In this document: one piece after another, positions 38,790 to 51,693 of the stretch | How the letters are laid out: the number at the start of each line of letters is the position of its first letter | Position numbering within the stretch: the stretch's first letter is position 1 | Source of the DNA: Homalodisca vitripennis | Lineage: Eukaryota; Arthropoda; Insecta; Hemiptera; Cicadellidae | NCBI RefSeq assembly: GCF_021130785.1 | Contig: NC_060213.1 | Coordinates: 64,642,001-64,706,000 of the forward strand | Direction: 5' to 3' | Length of the DNA stretch: 64,000 nt | The notes under the pieces: model-generated | Told to the model about the DNA's origin: nothing | The model's input: only the letters and a program-made list of their open reading frames with translations | Database searches by the model: none | Translations under genes and position numbers: made by a program

Positions 38790-40445
38790 TAATGAGATAA
38801 TGCTGAGTGAGGTTGTGGTATGTAAGATTAGCTTTAATATATTTGAGTTATTATTGGTGCACAGCAGAATTGCAGATAAAGTGAGATAATGCTTAGAGAG
38901 GTTGTGGTATGTAAGATTAGCTTTGATATCTTTGAGTTATTATTGGTGCACAGCAGAATTGCAGATAAGGATGAGATAATGCTTAGAGAGGTTGCGGTAT
39001 GTAAGATTAGCTTTGATATCTTTGAGTTATTATTGGTGCACAGCAGAATTGCAGATAAGGTGAGATAATGCTGAGTGAGGTTTGTGGTATGTAAGATTAG
39101 CTTTAATATATTTGAGTTATTATTGGTGCACAGCAGAATTGCAGTAAGATGAGATAATGCTTAGAGAGGTTGCGGTATGTAAGATTAGCTTTTATATCTT
39201 TGAGTTATTATTGGTGCACAGCAGAATTGCAGATAAGGTGAGATAATGCTTAGAGAGGTTGTGGTATGTAAGATTAGCTTTGATATCTTTGAGTTATTAT
39301 TGGTGCACAGCAGAATTGCAGATAAGATGAGATAATGCTTAGAGAGGTTGTGGTATGTAAGATTAGCTTTGATATCTTTGAGTTATTATTGGTGCACTGC
39401 AGAATTGCAGATAAGGTGAGATAATGCTTAGAGAGATGTAAGATTAGCTTTGATATCTTTGAGTTATTATTGTATTGCAGATAAGGTGAGATAATGCTTA
39501 GAGTTAGCGAGTGCAGCAGAATTGCAGATAAGGTGAGATAATGCTTAGAGAGGTTGTGATATGTAAGATTAGCTTTGATATCTTTGAGTTATTATTGGTG
39601 CACAGCAGAATTGCAGATAAGGTGAGATAATGCTTAGAGAGGTTGTGGTATGTAAGATTAGCCTTGATATCTTTGAGTTATTATTGGTGCACAGCAGAAT
39701 TGCAGATAAGGTGAGATAATGCTTAGAGAGGTTGTGGTATGTAAGATTAGCTTTGATATCTTTGAGTTATTATTGGTGCACAGCAGAATTGCAGATAAGG
39801 TGAGATAATGCTTAGAGAGGTTGTGGTATGTAAGATTAGCATTGATATCTTTGAGTTATTATTGGTGCACAGCAGAATTGCAGATAAGGTGAGATAATGC
39901 TTAGAGAGGTTGTGGTATGTAAGATTAGCTTTGATATCTTTGAGTTATTATTGGTGCACAGCAGAATTGCAGATAAGGTGAGATAATGCTTAGAGAGGTT
40001 GTGGTATGTAAGATTAGCTTTGATATCTTTGAGTTATTATTGGTGCACAGCAGAATTGCAGATAAGATGAGATAATGCTTAGAGAGGTTGCGGTATGTAA
40101 GATTAGCATTGATATCTTTGAGTTATTATTGGTGCACAGCAGAATTGCAGATAAGGTGAGATAATGCTTAGAGAGGTTGTGGTATGTAAGATTAGCTTTG
40201 ATATCTTTGAGTTATTATTGGTGCACAGCAGAATTGCAGATAAGGTGAGATAATGCTTAGAGAGGTTGTGGTATGTAAGATTAGCTTTGATATCTTTGAG
40301 TTATTATTGGTGCACAGCAGAATTGCAGATAAGGTGAGATAATGCTTAGAGAGGTTGTGGTATGTAAGATAAGATTACATTAGAGTTGTTGGTATGCTTT
40401 TACATCTTTAACGTAGTGCACAGCGTAGTTGTAGAGAAGGTGGTG
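38790..40445. repeat. 89-bp tandem satellite, about 18 copies
   Basis: The landmark agcagaattgcag recurs every 89 bp (for example 39522, 39611, 39700). Each unit carries gtgagataatgcttagagag, ttgtggtatgtaagattagc, gatatctttgagttattatt and ggtgcacagcagaattgcag. Most interior units are nearly identical. Two irregular units at about 39420-39530 lack internal segments. The array fades into degenerate sequence after 40370. Most units have attgcag, then ataag, then gtgaga, which resembles an acceptor and donor around a 5-base piece on plus. The ORF entering from 38647 is a by-product. Confidence 0.93.
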
Positions 40446-43400
40446 TAAACAACGCTCGTATTACGCACAATGTACTTGTGTGGAGTGTATTAACTTTCGG
40501 CATACCTCACACAAGTGCATATGCATGTATTATATATTCTGATGTTCCGCAACAGTTATATAATATATCGTATATAGCTGTTGATGCGGCATCTAAACTT
40601 GCATGTAACCAAAGAAACCTTGTAGAGAATTCAGAAACCAGAAAAAAATAATTTTCAAACCAAATATTCTCATACCCATATGGGTCATTCATGGTAATGA
40701 GCCAATTCATGGTAATTGTAGGAACCAAGTTAAAGCCTTATCTTAGGACTTCAATAATTTGTTAGTGTATCCTTCCAGGAATATTTTCAATTTTGGAACA
40801 AGTTCGAAGTGCAACGATGTACAACTGCACGGGAATAATAAACCCAATAATAAACCTTCCATTTCAAACTCACACATTGCTTTTGTACTGCACTGTCTGG
40901 TCTCAGAACAAAAAATTTAAATACCGAGTTAAAAAATTTTAAATACAAAAAAAGTAGTAGAGTTACATTAAAATTAAGAGTTTTTTTTATTTATGAGTTT
41001 GAACGTATAAAGCAAATAGTTTACAAGATAACCTTCAAGTTTTGATGTAGATAGCAACGAAAAAGGCAATGGATTTTTTGGGCCTTCGAGCCAAACTGTG
41101 AATTTGAAAATGTATAACTTGGAAATTGTGATCCGAACGAAATAAAATTTTTGCGCAAGAAATATAAAAAAAGATTGTTATCGAGAATGTAGTTTTATTT
41201 CTGAGCTTTAGCGAAGCCTATTACTCGAGGCTGGGAAAATTTCATTTGTCTGTCCGCATGGTATCTCGAAAATGAAGTGACTACAGACTTGAAACTTTGC
41301 AAGAAGCTTCATTTCTATATGAGCAACACTGAATTATATGAACGATTTGGTTGAGTGTTAGTGATTATTTTAATATTGGTAATTCATTTCACTTGATTTC
41401 TCAAAAGAATATACATTTTTGTGTTGAATGGAAAGCCTATTCATATTATTTGTAAGTATAGCAATTAAAATTACTGTTGTTGGAAGTATAACTTGAACAA
41501 CATTGCTAAGAAATCTAATATTAATAACAGAGACATCAAAGCAACGTTGTAATACAATACAAGCTGCTACCAGTCGCCTATATGGAATCCTATTGTTCTT
41601 ATTGTGTGACATAGCATATTGAATATTACTCCCATATGTGTGTTATATGTACAATACAATATATTTCTTCTGAGTGGTGATGTTTGATATTTAGTTGTAA
41701 ATATTATTTCTTGCAACACATGTTAAGGATCTATTTCATACATTGGGTAGTTCATGTCTTGAAATATTAGTGAATAACTCGCTCTAACTAGTCCAGATAG
41801 TAACACACGTTAGGAAATAAAATTATCTTTTAAGCTTTTAACGTATCTAAAATGTTATAAGCACGTAAGCTTAACATTTTAAACACATTTTGGTTCTTTC
41901 TGAGTTCGTATCCGGTAAAAAGTGTAGATGTCTGTAAACGCTTGCCAATGTAAAAAGTTTTGAAGTGATCATAATTTTGTCTTTATTTACTCTTGAGATA
42001 ACTGGAACTTATATAAAAATAAAATAGACATAAATTTAAAATTTGTTATATCATGATGACAAGCTAACTTATCTATGTGAATAACCCATCCTCATACTGA
42101 CATTATCTAGATTTTCAGCCTTCAAAATGCAGAGAAAATAATTTTTACGTTTTTCATAACCCAGAGTTAGAAAACTATTTTTTAGTTTTAAATTAAATTC
42201 AATATTAAATTTTTCATGAGACATAACATCATCAGCCTATCCAGTTCTCCGTCTATCACTGTATGGAAGTGTGGTATTTTCCCTTCAAACAAGCTAAAAA
42301 AACTTCCCATTGTCTTAGAAAAACCTTGAAAACCTATTGAAGCATTTTAAAGTCTCTAAAAACTCATCTTCAAAGACAAACGTATTAATTGAAACTTAAT
42401 TACTTAAAAGAATCGAATTTTAAAACAAGCATTTAACTTAAAACTTCTTTGAGTATATGTTTGTTTCAACACTGTTAAATTTTGACTTTGACGAATTTTT
42501 TGACATCGTTTATACATTTCCTAAATTTTAAGACATTTAAATTTGTTGATCTATCATAGATAAAGTTAGGATAGCTAAATCGTAAACTTAATTTAATGAA
42601 AAATAAATTATTTTTACTTGCTTCATTATCATGATAGTATTGAACACTTTTTTATATTGCAACTCATATTAGAATGACAACACTTCAAATGGATGGTAAA
42701 AAATTTTAATGCAACAACTTTTTAACATGAGCGATATATTAGTGTTCAAAAATAAACAAAATTACAGATACATTGCGAAAAAATTAGTTTAAAAAACTTT
42801 TAACAGCACTGTCGGCTATCCTTCACGGGCGCTTTCACAAAGTGCTCTCCTGAAAAACTCGTTTCTCACGTCAGCGGAAGTTTCCATCTGAACAGTTTTC
42901 CCTTCGTCCGGTCCCTTCGACTCGCTGGAAAACTTGGATTGGAATGAAATCTTTATTTCTGGCAAAGAGAAGTGAATAGAGTTAAATTGCTTTCTCCAAA
43001 TCGGTTTGGATTCTTGGTTTTTGCTTAGTAGTACTATTTGTTGTATGGAAATGCTTATTTTGCCTTTCAGTTCATAGCGAGGAAACTCGACCGAATTCGG
43101 ATCAATCGATACTAGGGAATGATCGATAAATTGCCTATTAAAATATATTTATGGTTATAATAATATAATACATAATCCATATATGTATCGATATATTTAT
43201 TATTATAATAATACCAAGAAAGGAGAAATAAGTTTACTTTACTGATGTTAGTAAATTATTCTACAAATAGACAAATTCTTTTACCGGTGTAAATATCTAT
43301 GTCGTTATGAGCGAAAATGAGTAAAAAATAAATGAGCCTCAGTATTCTCAAAAACAATTATATGGAACCTTCACCAGTACTGATTTTCAAACTGTTATAG

Positions 43401-43703
43401 ACTCTTAAATAATCGAGAAAAATGCATATAATTTGGCATAACGTGGGTTAACTTGGATATGAATAATCAGCGAAAGGGATAATACATAATTTACTCTGTA
43501 TGTAATATATTTACCCTTTTGATATCTTTACATACCATTACCTAAAACTGCGTAACTGTGTTTTTCTCAGAGAAGAATTTCATATGGATATTAAAAAGTC
43601 GTCTCCATACAAGTTGTAGTTGGATATCGCCCTTGAACAGTACCAGTATTGAAATTATGAAGAATTAATAATCTAAAACGTTTTGTAGAGCATATAATAT
43701 AAA

Positions 43704-43706
<3 letters not shown>
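40446..43706. other. AT-rich intron with a diverged repeat and one exon-like patch
   Basis: The segment 41215-41320 has gagctttagcgaagcctatt and tctgtccgcatggtatctcg, typical of an arthropod dispersed repeat related in style to family S. A GC-richer patch at 42820-42940 is discussed as a finding. Nothing else was recognised. Confidence 0.45.

Positions 43707-43801
<95 letters not shown>
43707..43801. repeat. Compound (CA)n-(TA)n microsatellite
   Basis: About 77 bases of CA (43707-43783) followed by about 18 bases of TA. The Cys-Val and Ile-Tyr ORFs on minus are simple translations of this repeat. Confidence 0.97.
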
Positions 43802-44194
43802 AAGTATAATGATTAAGAAACTGGCTCGTAACTGACTGTAATATATGAATCCACGCAGTGGTTTTGTCATAAAATAAAGAAAAGAAATATACGTCAGCCC
43901 GAACTGGGTTGCTAATATCCCTTCAATTTACACCAAATTTGTGATATTTTCATTGAGAATTCCTTCACCACAAACCTCGTGTTTCGTTCACTAAGATCTA
44001 AAGCATTTATGTGTTTAAAAAGTAAAATTTGTTTTTAATTTTTATAAGTATAAATTACGATTAAAAAAGAACAGTTTATCAATTACAATATGAGAGCGCT
44101 TTTTCAGTAGGTATCAAGAAGAAATAAATATTGCAATTCATTCTCATCATTCTCCAAATAAATGGATTTGAATATATGTGTAACTATAAACTAG

Positions 44195-44480
44195 CAGATT
44201 TCGTACATAATCACGTAGTTATTGAGCACTTCCGGTTTGCTTTACTGCCCCGATCAAGAATATATAATAAAAAGTGTATATTCTTGCATATATACTAAGG
44301 CAATTGCAGTTGACTCCGGTCTTAATATATTTTGTGCCTGATTTTGCCTTGATTCCCCAATGAAGAAAATATATGCAGGAGGTCTTTCTTTTCTATGTTG
44401 AATGCAAAAAAAAGTTTGATGCAAAATTTCAAGTCTATAGGTTAAATCTTTCTCGAGATATCTTGGCACGTAATACCTTC
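44195..44480 (+). repeat. Repeat with family R head and family S tail
   Basis: The left part shares gagcacttccggttt, cgatcaagaatat and gactccggtcttaatat with the family R copy at 6168-6400. The right part (aaatttcaagtctatagg, then tctttctcgagatatcttgg) matches the end of family S copies. This copy suggests R and S are parts of one larger repeat. Confidence 0.6.
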
Positions 44481-47048
44481 AAATTTTTCATTAAATTGGG
44501 TTTCATATCAATGTTTAAAGTATAAGTATAAAACAATCACCATAATAAGATGGTGTGTTGTGAACAAAACTCATTTATTTTACTAAGACAAGCTATTTGG
44601 ATTGAAAAATTAAATTAAATTATTATTATAGACAGATAAAAAATTAAGGAAAAAGTAGAAATGTTGTCTCCAAAAGTTATCATTGTATACAATGTGTATA
44701 CTCAGTATATTTATACTTATTATAATACTCCATATGTGTATACTTATGAATGTCGGATTTTAATTTATAAGTAAAGTATGTATGTTCAAATAAACTGCAG
44801 TGTAAACTATTTCAATCATACACATTTATCGGAATTTTATGAGTAAGTGCTGCTTATGACTATCTACGGAAAAATGTTCACTTTCTATTAATTATTGTAT
44901 TTTATATCCAATAAACAGTGACTTAAATTGGAAAATATCGTTTCTGTCTAAAAATTAACTTTACTAAAGACTGTCATCTTATTGATTGATGGGTAGTCAT
45001 TTATAGTTCATGAAGTGATATCAAACTCCATAAACTACAATACCTAGAACAAAATACCGTAGTTGTTTTTAAACCATTAAAATGCAAAACACGAAAGCAT
45101 AGAAACTTTTACGTATCCTGTCTACTATACAGCTAGCAAACATTGATGTTGCATTTTGACATTGATTAGTATCATATAATGGTATTAATACATTTTAGCT
45201 GTTTTTCGTTGTTCGAGTGTAGATTAACATTAATTCCGCATCTCAATAATCTTACTGCTTTGATACATTCACCATACACCTGTCAAGACCAACAAATATA
45301 CATATATACATACATAGATACACTAATACACTCATGGCAGGGTATTCCATTAATCCTCCGATCCACAAGCCATACATGTTCCTATGTCAATCAGCGCTAA
45401 TGACAAGTAATAATACTCCAAGCTCTCCAGGGCCCGGCCAACTGTGATCAAATCACGTGACCTGTCCCTTAAGAAAATCTCTTGATTACCTCTCCAGATC
45501 GTCTCTCGCTGAAGTGGGAGGAAGGACTTAGAGAACAATATTGATATTTATAGGTATCTGCAGTTATTAGCTCCAGAAATGAAGTACATTTGTTACAGCT
45601 TCTAAAAGAAAAAAACCTAAGCACGAATCAAGGCAAAGACATTATCATCTCAAAAAAAGAACAGTTATAACAGACAACGTACACAAATTGAAGTAAACAT
45701 TAAACAGTAAAATGAAAATTATTTAAAGTTTCAAAATTATTCAGATTATTGAAAATAATAACATAATAACGTTACTGCATGTTAATAACACTGAAATAAT
45801 AAATCAAAACATAACAGTTATATTGGACTCATTTATGATGCACAAGATAAGAACAACTGGGTCACAGATCAGTGACTTGCGAAAGCCCGTTAGTTGTTTT
45901 CAGATTTCAATTTGATTTTTTTGTAAAAACTAAATTATATATTTAATTCTTGTAGTAATAGACATATTTAACGATATGTAAAGTGATGTTATGAATTAGA
46001 TAGTTTGTAGAATACTTTGGATATTATATTGTATGTAAGGAATAACAACAGTCATGTACATGACACTATTAAAATTCACCATCTTTAACCCCGTTGGATT
46101 AAAAAGAGAATACATTATTAATAAAAATAATTTTACACAACAAACATGTTTGTTTTGTAAATTTACTAATTTTTGAACTAGTGTCTTTGTGCGAATAAAT
46201 ATTTAATTATTGTAGTTAATTTAAAAAAAGAATATTTAATTATAAAGATGTTTACAAAACAAACGAAAAAATGAGATGAGTTCGACTAAATATATTACAT
46301 GTTTATTTTATAAAAAAACATAAATACTTTTATCAGTTTCTTCATGAGGCCGATTTTACTAGTTGAATACAAAAAGACTAATAATGTGAAAATATTTTAA
46401 AATAAGTAAAACAACGTTATTTGTTATTTTACGATTTGTTACGTATGAAAAAGCAATTATTCACCGATGGTGTTGGTTGTATCGAATGGAACCTGGCCAA
46501 AAGCCAACAACAGTTTTAAATATTTCTATCTTGACACATCTGTTATTGCTGAATATTTATAGCCATGTTGATGAAACTTGTATAATATTTTCCAACAATG
46601 AAATGTAAGGTGTGTAGAAGACATTATGTCAAGTGATATTCGGTTGAAATTTTAGTTGATGTTGTTGTAAGTTAATATTGAAAACTGACAAGGCTTTTTT
46701 TTAGCATGAACCCAAAGTGATTATTATACTACCACTATTATTTTGTAGGCTATTCGTTGATTTTAACAGAGCATATAATGCCTGATTATGTAAAAATGTT
46801 CCTAATTTAGTGTTTAAAACATTTTGATAGATTATAGATAAAACAAATTTTTGAAAAATATTCAGGCATAGAGGAGCAATTTAAAATAAATTATTTTGGA
46901 ATCCGAAATATTCCCTCCTTACTTAAAACATCTTGAAAATCTGCTATACTATGTAAAATCTCATTTAGAAAAGTGTACACAAATATAAAATAAAACATTT
47001 TAAATTTAGTGAAATCAAACTGGAATTTAGTCTTTTTGTAAGCTTTAA

Positions 47049-47049
<1 letters not shown>
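44481..47049. other. AT-rich intron, one dispersed repeat copy inside
   Basis: Apart from family T at 45338-45480, no exon, array or transposon motif was recognised. Confidence 0.5.
45338..45480 (+). repeat. Dispersed repeat family T, copy 1
   Basis: It shares with 56670-56795 the blocks ccattaatcctccgatccac, aagccatacatgttcc, atgtcaatca, gtaataatac and agctctc. Identity is about 85% over the first 85 bp by eye. No common reading frame is seen. Confidence 0.75.

Positions 47050-47050
<1 letters not shown>

Positions 47051-47100
<50 letters not shown>
47051..47100. repeat. (TA)n microsatellite
   Basis: A perfect TA run of about 50 bases. Confidence 0.95.
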
Positions 47101-47103
<3 letters not shown>

Positions 47104-47194
47104 ACTTTGAGTAATAAGTTTTGAATTTTTTAAATTATCCAAATTGTAATAATCTCTCTAGCTTGAGAATCTAACGTTTTCAAATTGTTCTTTC

Positions 47195-47345
47195 TTTCAT
47201 CAATTACTGCAAGGTACACCAGACACGCTTCACCACGTTTCGTAAAAGGCTTCGTTGAGGTTATAAGAAAAATTTAAAATGTATACCTCATTCAATTCTC
47301 GCGATGTCCTGCGGACATATAGATGGAGAGACAACTCTATAACAA
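47195..47345 (+). repeat. Dispersed repeat family S, partial copy
   Basis: It has aaggtacacc, cttcaccacgtttcgtaa, aggcttcgttgaggtt and ctcgcgatgtcctgcggaca, the same order as the starts and ends of the copies at 48735-49175 and 57260-57570. Confidence 0.55.
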
Positions 47346-48734
47346 CTATAACTTTGCAAAGAACTCAATAATGATGCACCACAAAAAATTCTTGAAGAAA
47401 TGAAGTTATGTAGTACGCAAAATACAAAGCCTACATATGAACCGTTTCTCAACTTATCTTTCTCCTAGTTATATTTATACTTTTTTTCATTACATTCTGT
47501 TTTACATCAGTATTTATATATAAAACGCTGAACGCAAAGTCACTATAAAACGATATTGTATGTGTTGTGTTAGTTAGGCTACATGTATTAATATCTCACA
47601 AGTTAAACTTTCAGTTTCGGTATTAATGTTATTATAATTACACTGTTACTATTTATTTACCATAATTATGTATTCGCTTGTTATTGTGTTGCTGTAGCAC
47701 ATGTGGTGCAAGCAATAGCTCATATGAAGGTTCTGTACTTAATAATATGCAGTCATCCTGCCTGATAATTATGATAATAAAATGGCATTTTGGATGTACA
47801 TACCGCTGGCAATAAATAAATGTATCGGAAAATGCCACAATATTTATTGCATGCAAGATAACCGGAAAAAATCATCGTTACCTAACAGTAGATGAATGAA
47901 TATTTTACCTGTCACGATTGCGGATAGGACACACCAATCATGTGATTGATTCAGTTCATAAATGTGTAAAATGGTTAAAAAAAGACAAAAGTTGTTTTTC
48001 AGTGATTATTTCCTTGAATCAAAGAGTAGCTTTATGATACTCTCCAGTCACAAATCTAAATTTACACACTTATTTCAAAATGTAATTAGACTAAAAGTGT
48101 ATTAGTCGGTTTTTGTTATTGTAATGCATTGTATATATTTTCAATTCAATAATATAAATGATACGGTTTAAAGAAAGAGAAATTTTAATTTATTCAGTAT
48201 TAAAATAAATATACCCACCAAAAGTAACCCACGCATGATTTTTATCAAGTACCCTATGATTATTTTAATACACCTTATTCTTATTTTCTTGTAGAAAAAG
48301 CTGAAAATTGTAATGTGTTCCCATCGTAAGACTGTGTAGAAAACTTGGAATGGGAAATGAACTTTTATCTTGAACAAAGGCAATTGAATGGAGTTTGATC
48401 ACTTGAAAACTCTATTGTTTCTTCTGAAGTCTAGTAGTGTATTTACTGTCATGCAGCTTATTCTTGTTTTAGCACAAGTTATCTAAGTTAGTTATAGAAC
48501 AATTAAATATCTGTATTTATATCAACATATCAAATTATTTTAATAACGGACTATACATTTCGATTAAACTGGGATCTAACCCGTATCTCATTATTGGTAA
48601 ATATTTTTATTGCAGAACATGAGTTTAAAAACATTTGGCTCATTAACTTTTGAGGTAAGGTATGATCATTTGGAGATGTCCGCCTTAATATATGAATTCC
48701 ATGTATTCCACTTAGACACAAACTGGAGCGTGAT

Positions 48735-49175
48735 CTTTATATTACAAGGTAGGAATGTACCTCACCGCTTGCCGTGTAACAGGCTTTACTGAGTTACAAG
48801 TCTATAGCTCATTTCATTAGCCTACACGTGCAGTCGACGTGTAAAAATGTTATATGATTTTACTCAAGCCTGTTTACAAATTTGTTTGTTCTCTGATTGT
48901 ACATGGTGAGACCAATGTGAATGCTTGCTAACGCTCAGCCAAATGTGACATGCATTATCATCGTTTTGCTTCTAAAAAATTAAGCTTTGTGAAAAATTTC
49001 AAGCCAATAAAACAGTTTGTTCTCGAGATATCGTGTGGATAGACAGACAGACATTCAGATAGAAATGAGTTTTTTTTATCCCTCTCAAGTGACAGACTAC
49101 GTTGCCGCTCAGCCAATTCCAAAATAAACATTTTCCTCTCTTATACTAAATTCCGGTCAAAACCGGCATTCGCTA
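48735..49175 (+). repeat. Dispersed repeat family S, long copy
   Basis: Ordered landmarks are acaaggtaggaatgtacctc, acaagtctatagctcatttc, aatgttatatgattttac, gtttacaaatttgtttgttc, gagaccaatgtgaatg, gctaacgctcagccaaat, aaaatttcaag, ttctcgagatatcgtg, gatagacagacagac and gccgctcagccaattcc. Copies with parts of this order occur at 27.5, 47.2, 50.9, 51.9, 57.3 and 58.9 kb, all on plus. No conserved ORF is visible, so it is probably a non-autonomous element. Confidence 0.75.
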
Positions 49176-50869
49176 TTATGATAGCGTACAGTGACGACGC
49201 TCCCAGCGAAATAAGAATCTAATGAATGGTGATGGACTTTAATCTGAAAAGATGTACATATGTTGATTGATTGATTGATGTTATAGGGATTAAATCATAC
49301 ATCCATAAGCAGGTAATGAAAACATCTACTTCCGGTAAACTAAGTATTTCAGGTTATGTATGGGATGTAGATTAAGATCCCAAGATCTTTTAGGCCCTAA
49401 TGAAAAGCCGTTAAAATTCATGGTTAACAAACAAACATATGTTAATAGGCAGACTTTTAAAAAACAAGGGCCTATGACTAAACTAGGCATTAAATTAAAA
49501 ATATCGATCTTGCTTAGAGTACCCGTGGAATAATACATTTTTTCATCAAATTGCTTTCCCACTTACTTAATGATACGATTTCATTTGTATTCTAAGAATG
49601 TACTGAAAGCTTCTATAAATAAGAGAATATCTGATTGTTCACGCATGTACAAAATAATCTGATGGTATATGGTTTTAAAATATCTTTGTTCTTGACTGAC
49701 CACCGTTTATACAAGTTTATCTCGCCAATACATCATTGGGAGATCTGCTCATTGATTCAAAGAGAATGTCGGTGATGCAATAGCTTTTGTGTATTTGTGA
49801 GCAGCTCACTGGTTGATGATTGAGCTCCATGCGTACCAACATGGCGAGATAAAATATTCATCCACTGTCATCTCGGATGTGCCATCAATGACCGCGTCAG
49901 TCAAATAGTTGCTACGCTTTTGGGACTCGTCAAATGAATCACTCAAATGTACATGCATTTGTGGTCATACAGTGTTACGTTATCGATAAACACAGACATA
50001 ACAATGATTCCGATGATTTTAGCGAGTATTTACCTTAGAATTTAGAGTATTTGCCTTCAGAATTAGATTAAAAGCTGTGATGATGTCTTTAAAATGCTTC
50101 CAGTGAGTAATATATAATCCAGTTTTTTATAATGTTCACAATTTAATGTCTAGTTAGTTTATTAGTAAATACTAACAAGCGTGGTTTAATAATACCAAAA
50201 TTATTATTGAAAGTCGTTGGTATGAAAATAAAACACCACTTTGGACATTTGCCAACGCTATATGTTACAAAAACGGAAACGCAACGTCACTGAAAAACTG
50301 AACGTCATATTTGTTTTTACGCGGCATAACGATGAAAAATGTCCGAAATATTTGTATCCTTTCATAATAAAACTGTGGATGACACCTGTCTAGCTTATAT
50401 TCATTTCAGGATAACTTATGTCGATGTTGCTTCAAAATGCATTTTGTAGTTACATTATCAATATCATCTGCATTTACACATTCGTTATAAAGTAATAAAT
50501 GATGTTGGTTTGGTGCTTAGAAACCTGTATCATTATCCCCTTTTTCTCCTTTTAAGCCTTATTATGTCCGTCCACATGGGCCACTGGCGTGTGCAAGAAT
50601 TCTAGTTTCTTCATGTACGTAACGGACTACGTAATGTGACACATACGTTTCTAAATATAAAGCTGTAGAAGTCTGAAAGAAATAAAATTTATAATAAATA
50701 CATTGTCAAGAAAAATATTTATAAAGTAAGAACACTAAAGTGTAATTTATGGGCAAGGAACAAGACGATACAAAGTGGCAAAAATTTGGCCACTACGATA
50801 TGTAGCAAATCAGGAAAGCTGTACTACAGTAAAATACGATTTAATTATATCTGCATAATTTTGGTCCAT
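49176..50869. other. AT-rich intron sequence, nothing recognised
   Basis: A GC-richer patch at about 49690-49960 contains no family match on either strand. No array or transposon end was recognised. Confidence 0.5.
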
Positions 50870-51110
50870 CTAATACAAGGTAGGAGTAAGGCACACCACA
50901 TGTTTAGTTGCATGCAAAATTTCAGGAGTACAGCTCATTTTATTGGACACATGTTTTAAATGCCATATGATTGCACTAAGTTTGTTTACAAATTGATTCA
51001 TTCTGTGATGATATCGTTACCATAATCGTTTCCCATAAGACCAATGTAAAAATGTTGAAATTCAGTTAAATTCCATTAAGATACATGCACTATCAAATAA
51101 CTCTATGTTT
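50870..51110 (+). repeat. Dispersed repeat family S, partial copy
   Basis: It has atacaaggtaggagtaaggc, gcaaaatttcagg, acagctcattttattgg, atgccatatgattgcac, gtttgtttacaaattg and cccataagaccaatgtaaaa in the family S order, then breaks just before the family R copy. Confidence 0.7.
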
Positions 51111-51124
51111 CCTACATGGAGGTG

Positions 51125-51627
51125 AAGTTTTATACAATACTAGCTGTTTCCCGCGGCTTTGCACGCTTTTCGTAAGCTTTGCCCGTGTATGTGCACTTCT
51201 GGTTTAATTGAATTATATTCCCAACGCCGGTGTAGAGTTTGCCTTGTTGCCACGATCAAGGAAATATGTATATGTTTATAGCCATTGTGCACGTACCTGT
51301 TCTTTATTATAAAGTGGTCTACTTTACGATCAAGCTTTAAGTTCAATCAGAAATTTATCAATTTATCTTAAAGACAAATATACATAATAACTCAGCGCCT
51401 TCAAATAGTGTTTGACTATGTAATACACGCAACTGCCTCGTAATTGTAGTTTATAGTGTGCAGGCGCTTTGAAACCTTTATCTCTTGCAGCGCCGCCTGG
51501 TGGTGAGTTACATCAATGGGCAAAGCATACAAACCTTCTCCGTGGAAAAATACATATACATACAAATTTTCATAATGGTCGGTCTAATATTTTGGTCTTA
51601 TTTCATAAAGGACAAAAACAAACATTC

Positions 51628-51672
<45 letters not shown>
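51125..51672 (+). repeat. Dispersed repeat family R, full-length copy ending in a TA microsatellite
   Basis: It begins at atactagctgtttcccgcgg and carries every landmark listed for the 1-505 copy, ending ccttctccgtgg, aaatacatatacatac, aaattttcataatgg and gacaaaaacaaacattcatt followed by a TA run (51630-51672). A repeat that opens with this head and finishes in a microsatellite is typical of arthropod non-autonomous elements. No protein is encoded; the frames crossing it are chance. The tRNA-like gene begins 42 bases after the TA run. Confidence 0.78.
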
Positions 51673-51675
<3 letters not shown>

Positions 51676-51693
51676 AAGGCCAAATACAAAATA

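Noticed and set aside
38790..40445. Regular repeats resembling a CRISPR array
   Set aside because: Units are 89 bp and contiguous with no variable spacers, in eukaryotic intron sequence. This is a satellite.
43591..43870. Cys-Val-rich ORFs on the minus strand
   Set aside because: They are direct translations of the CA microsatellite.
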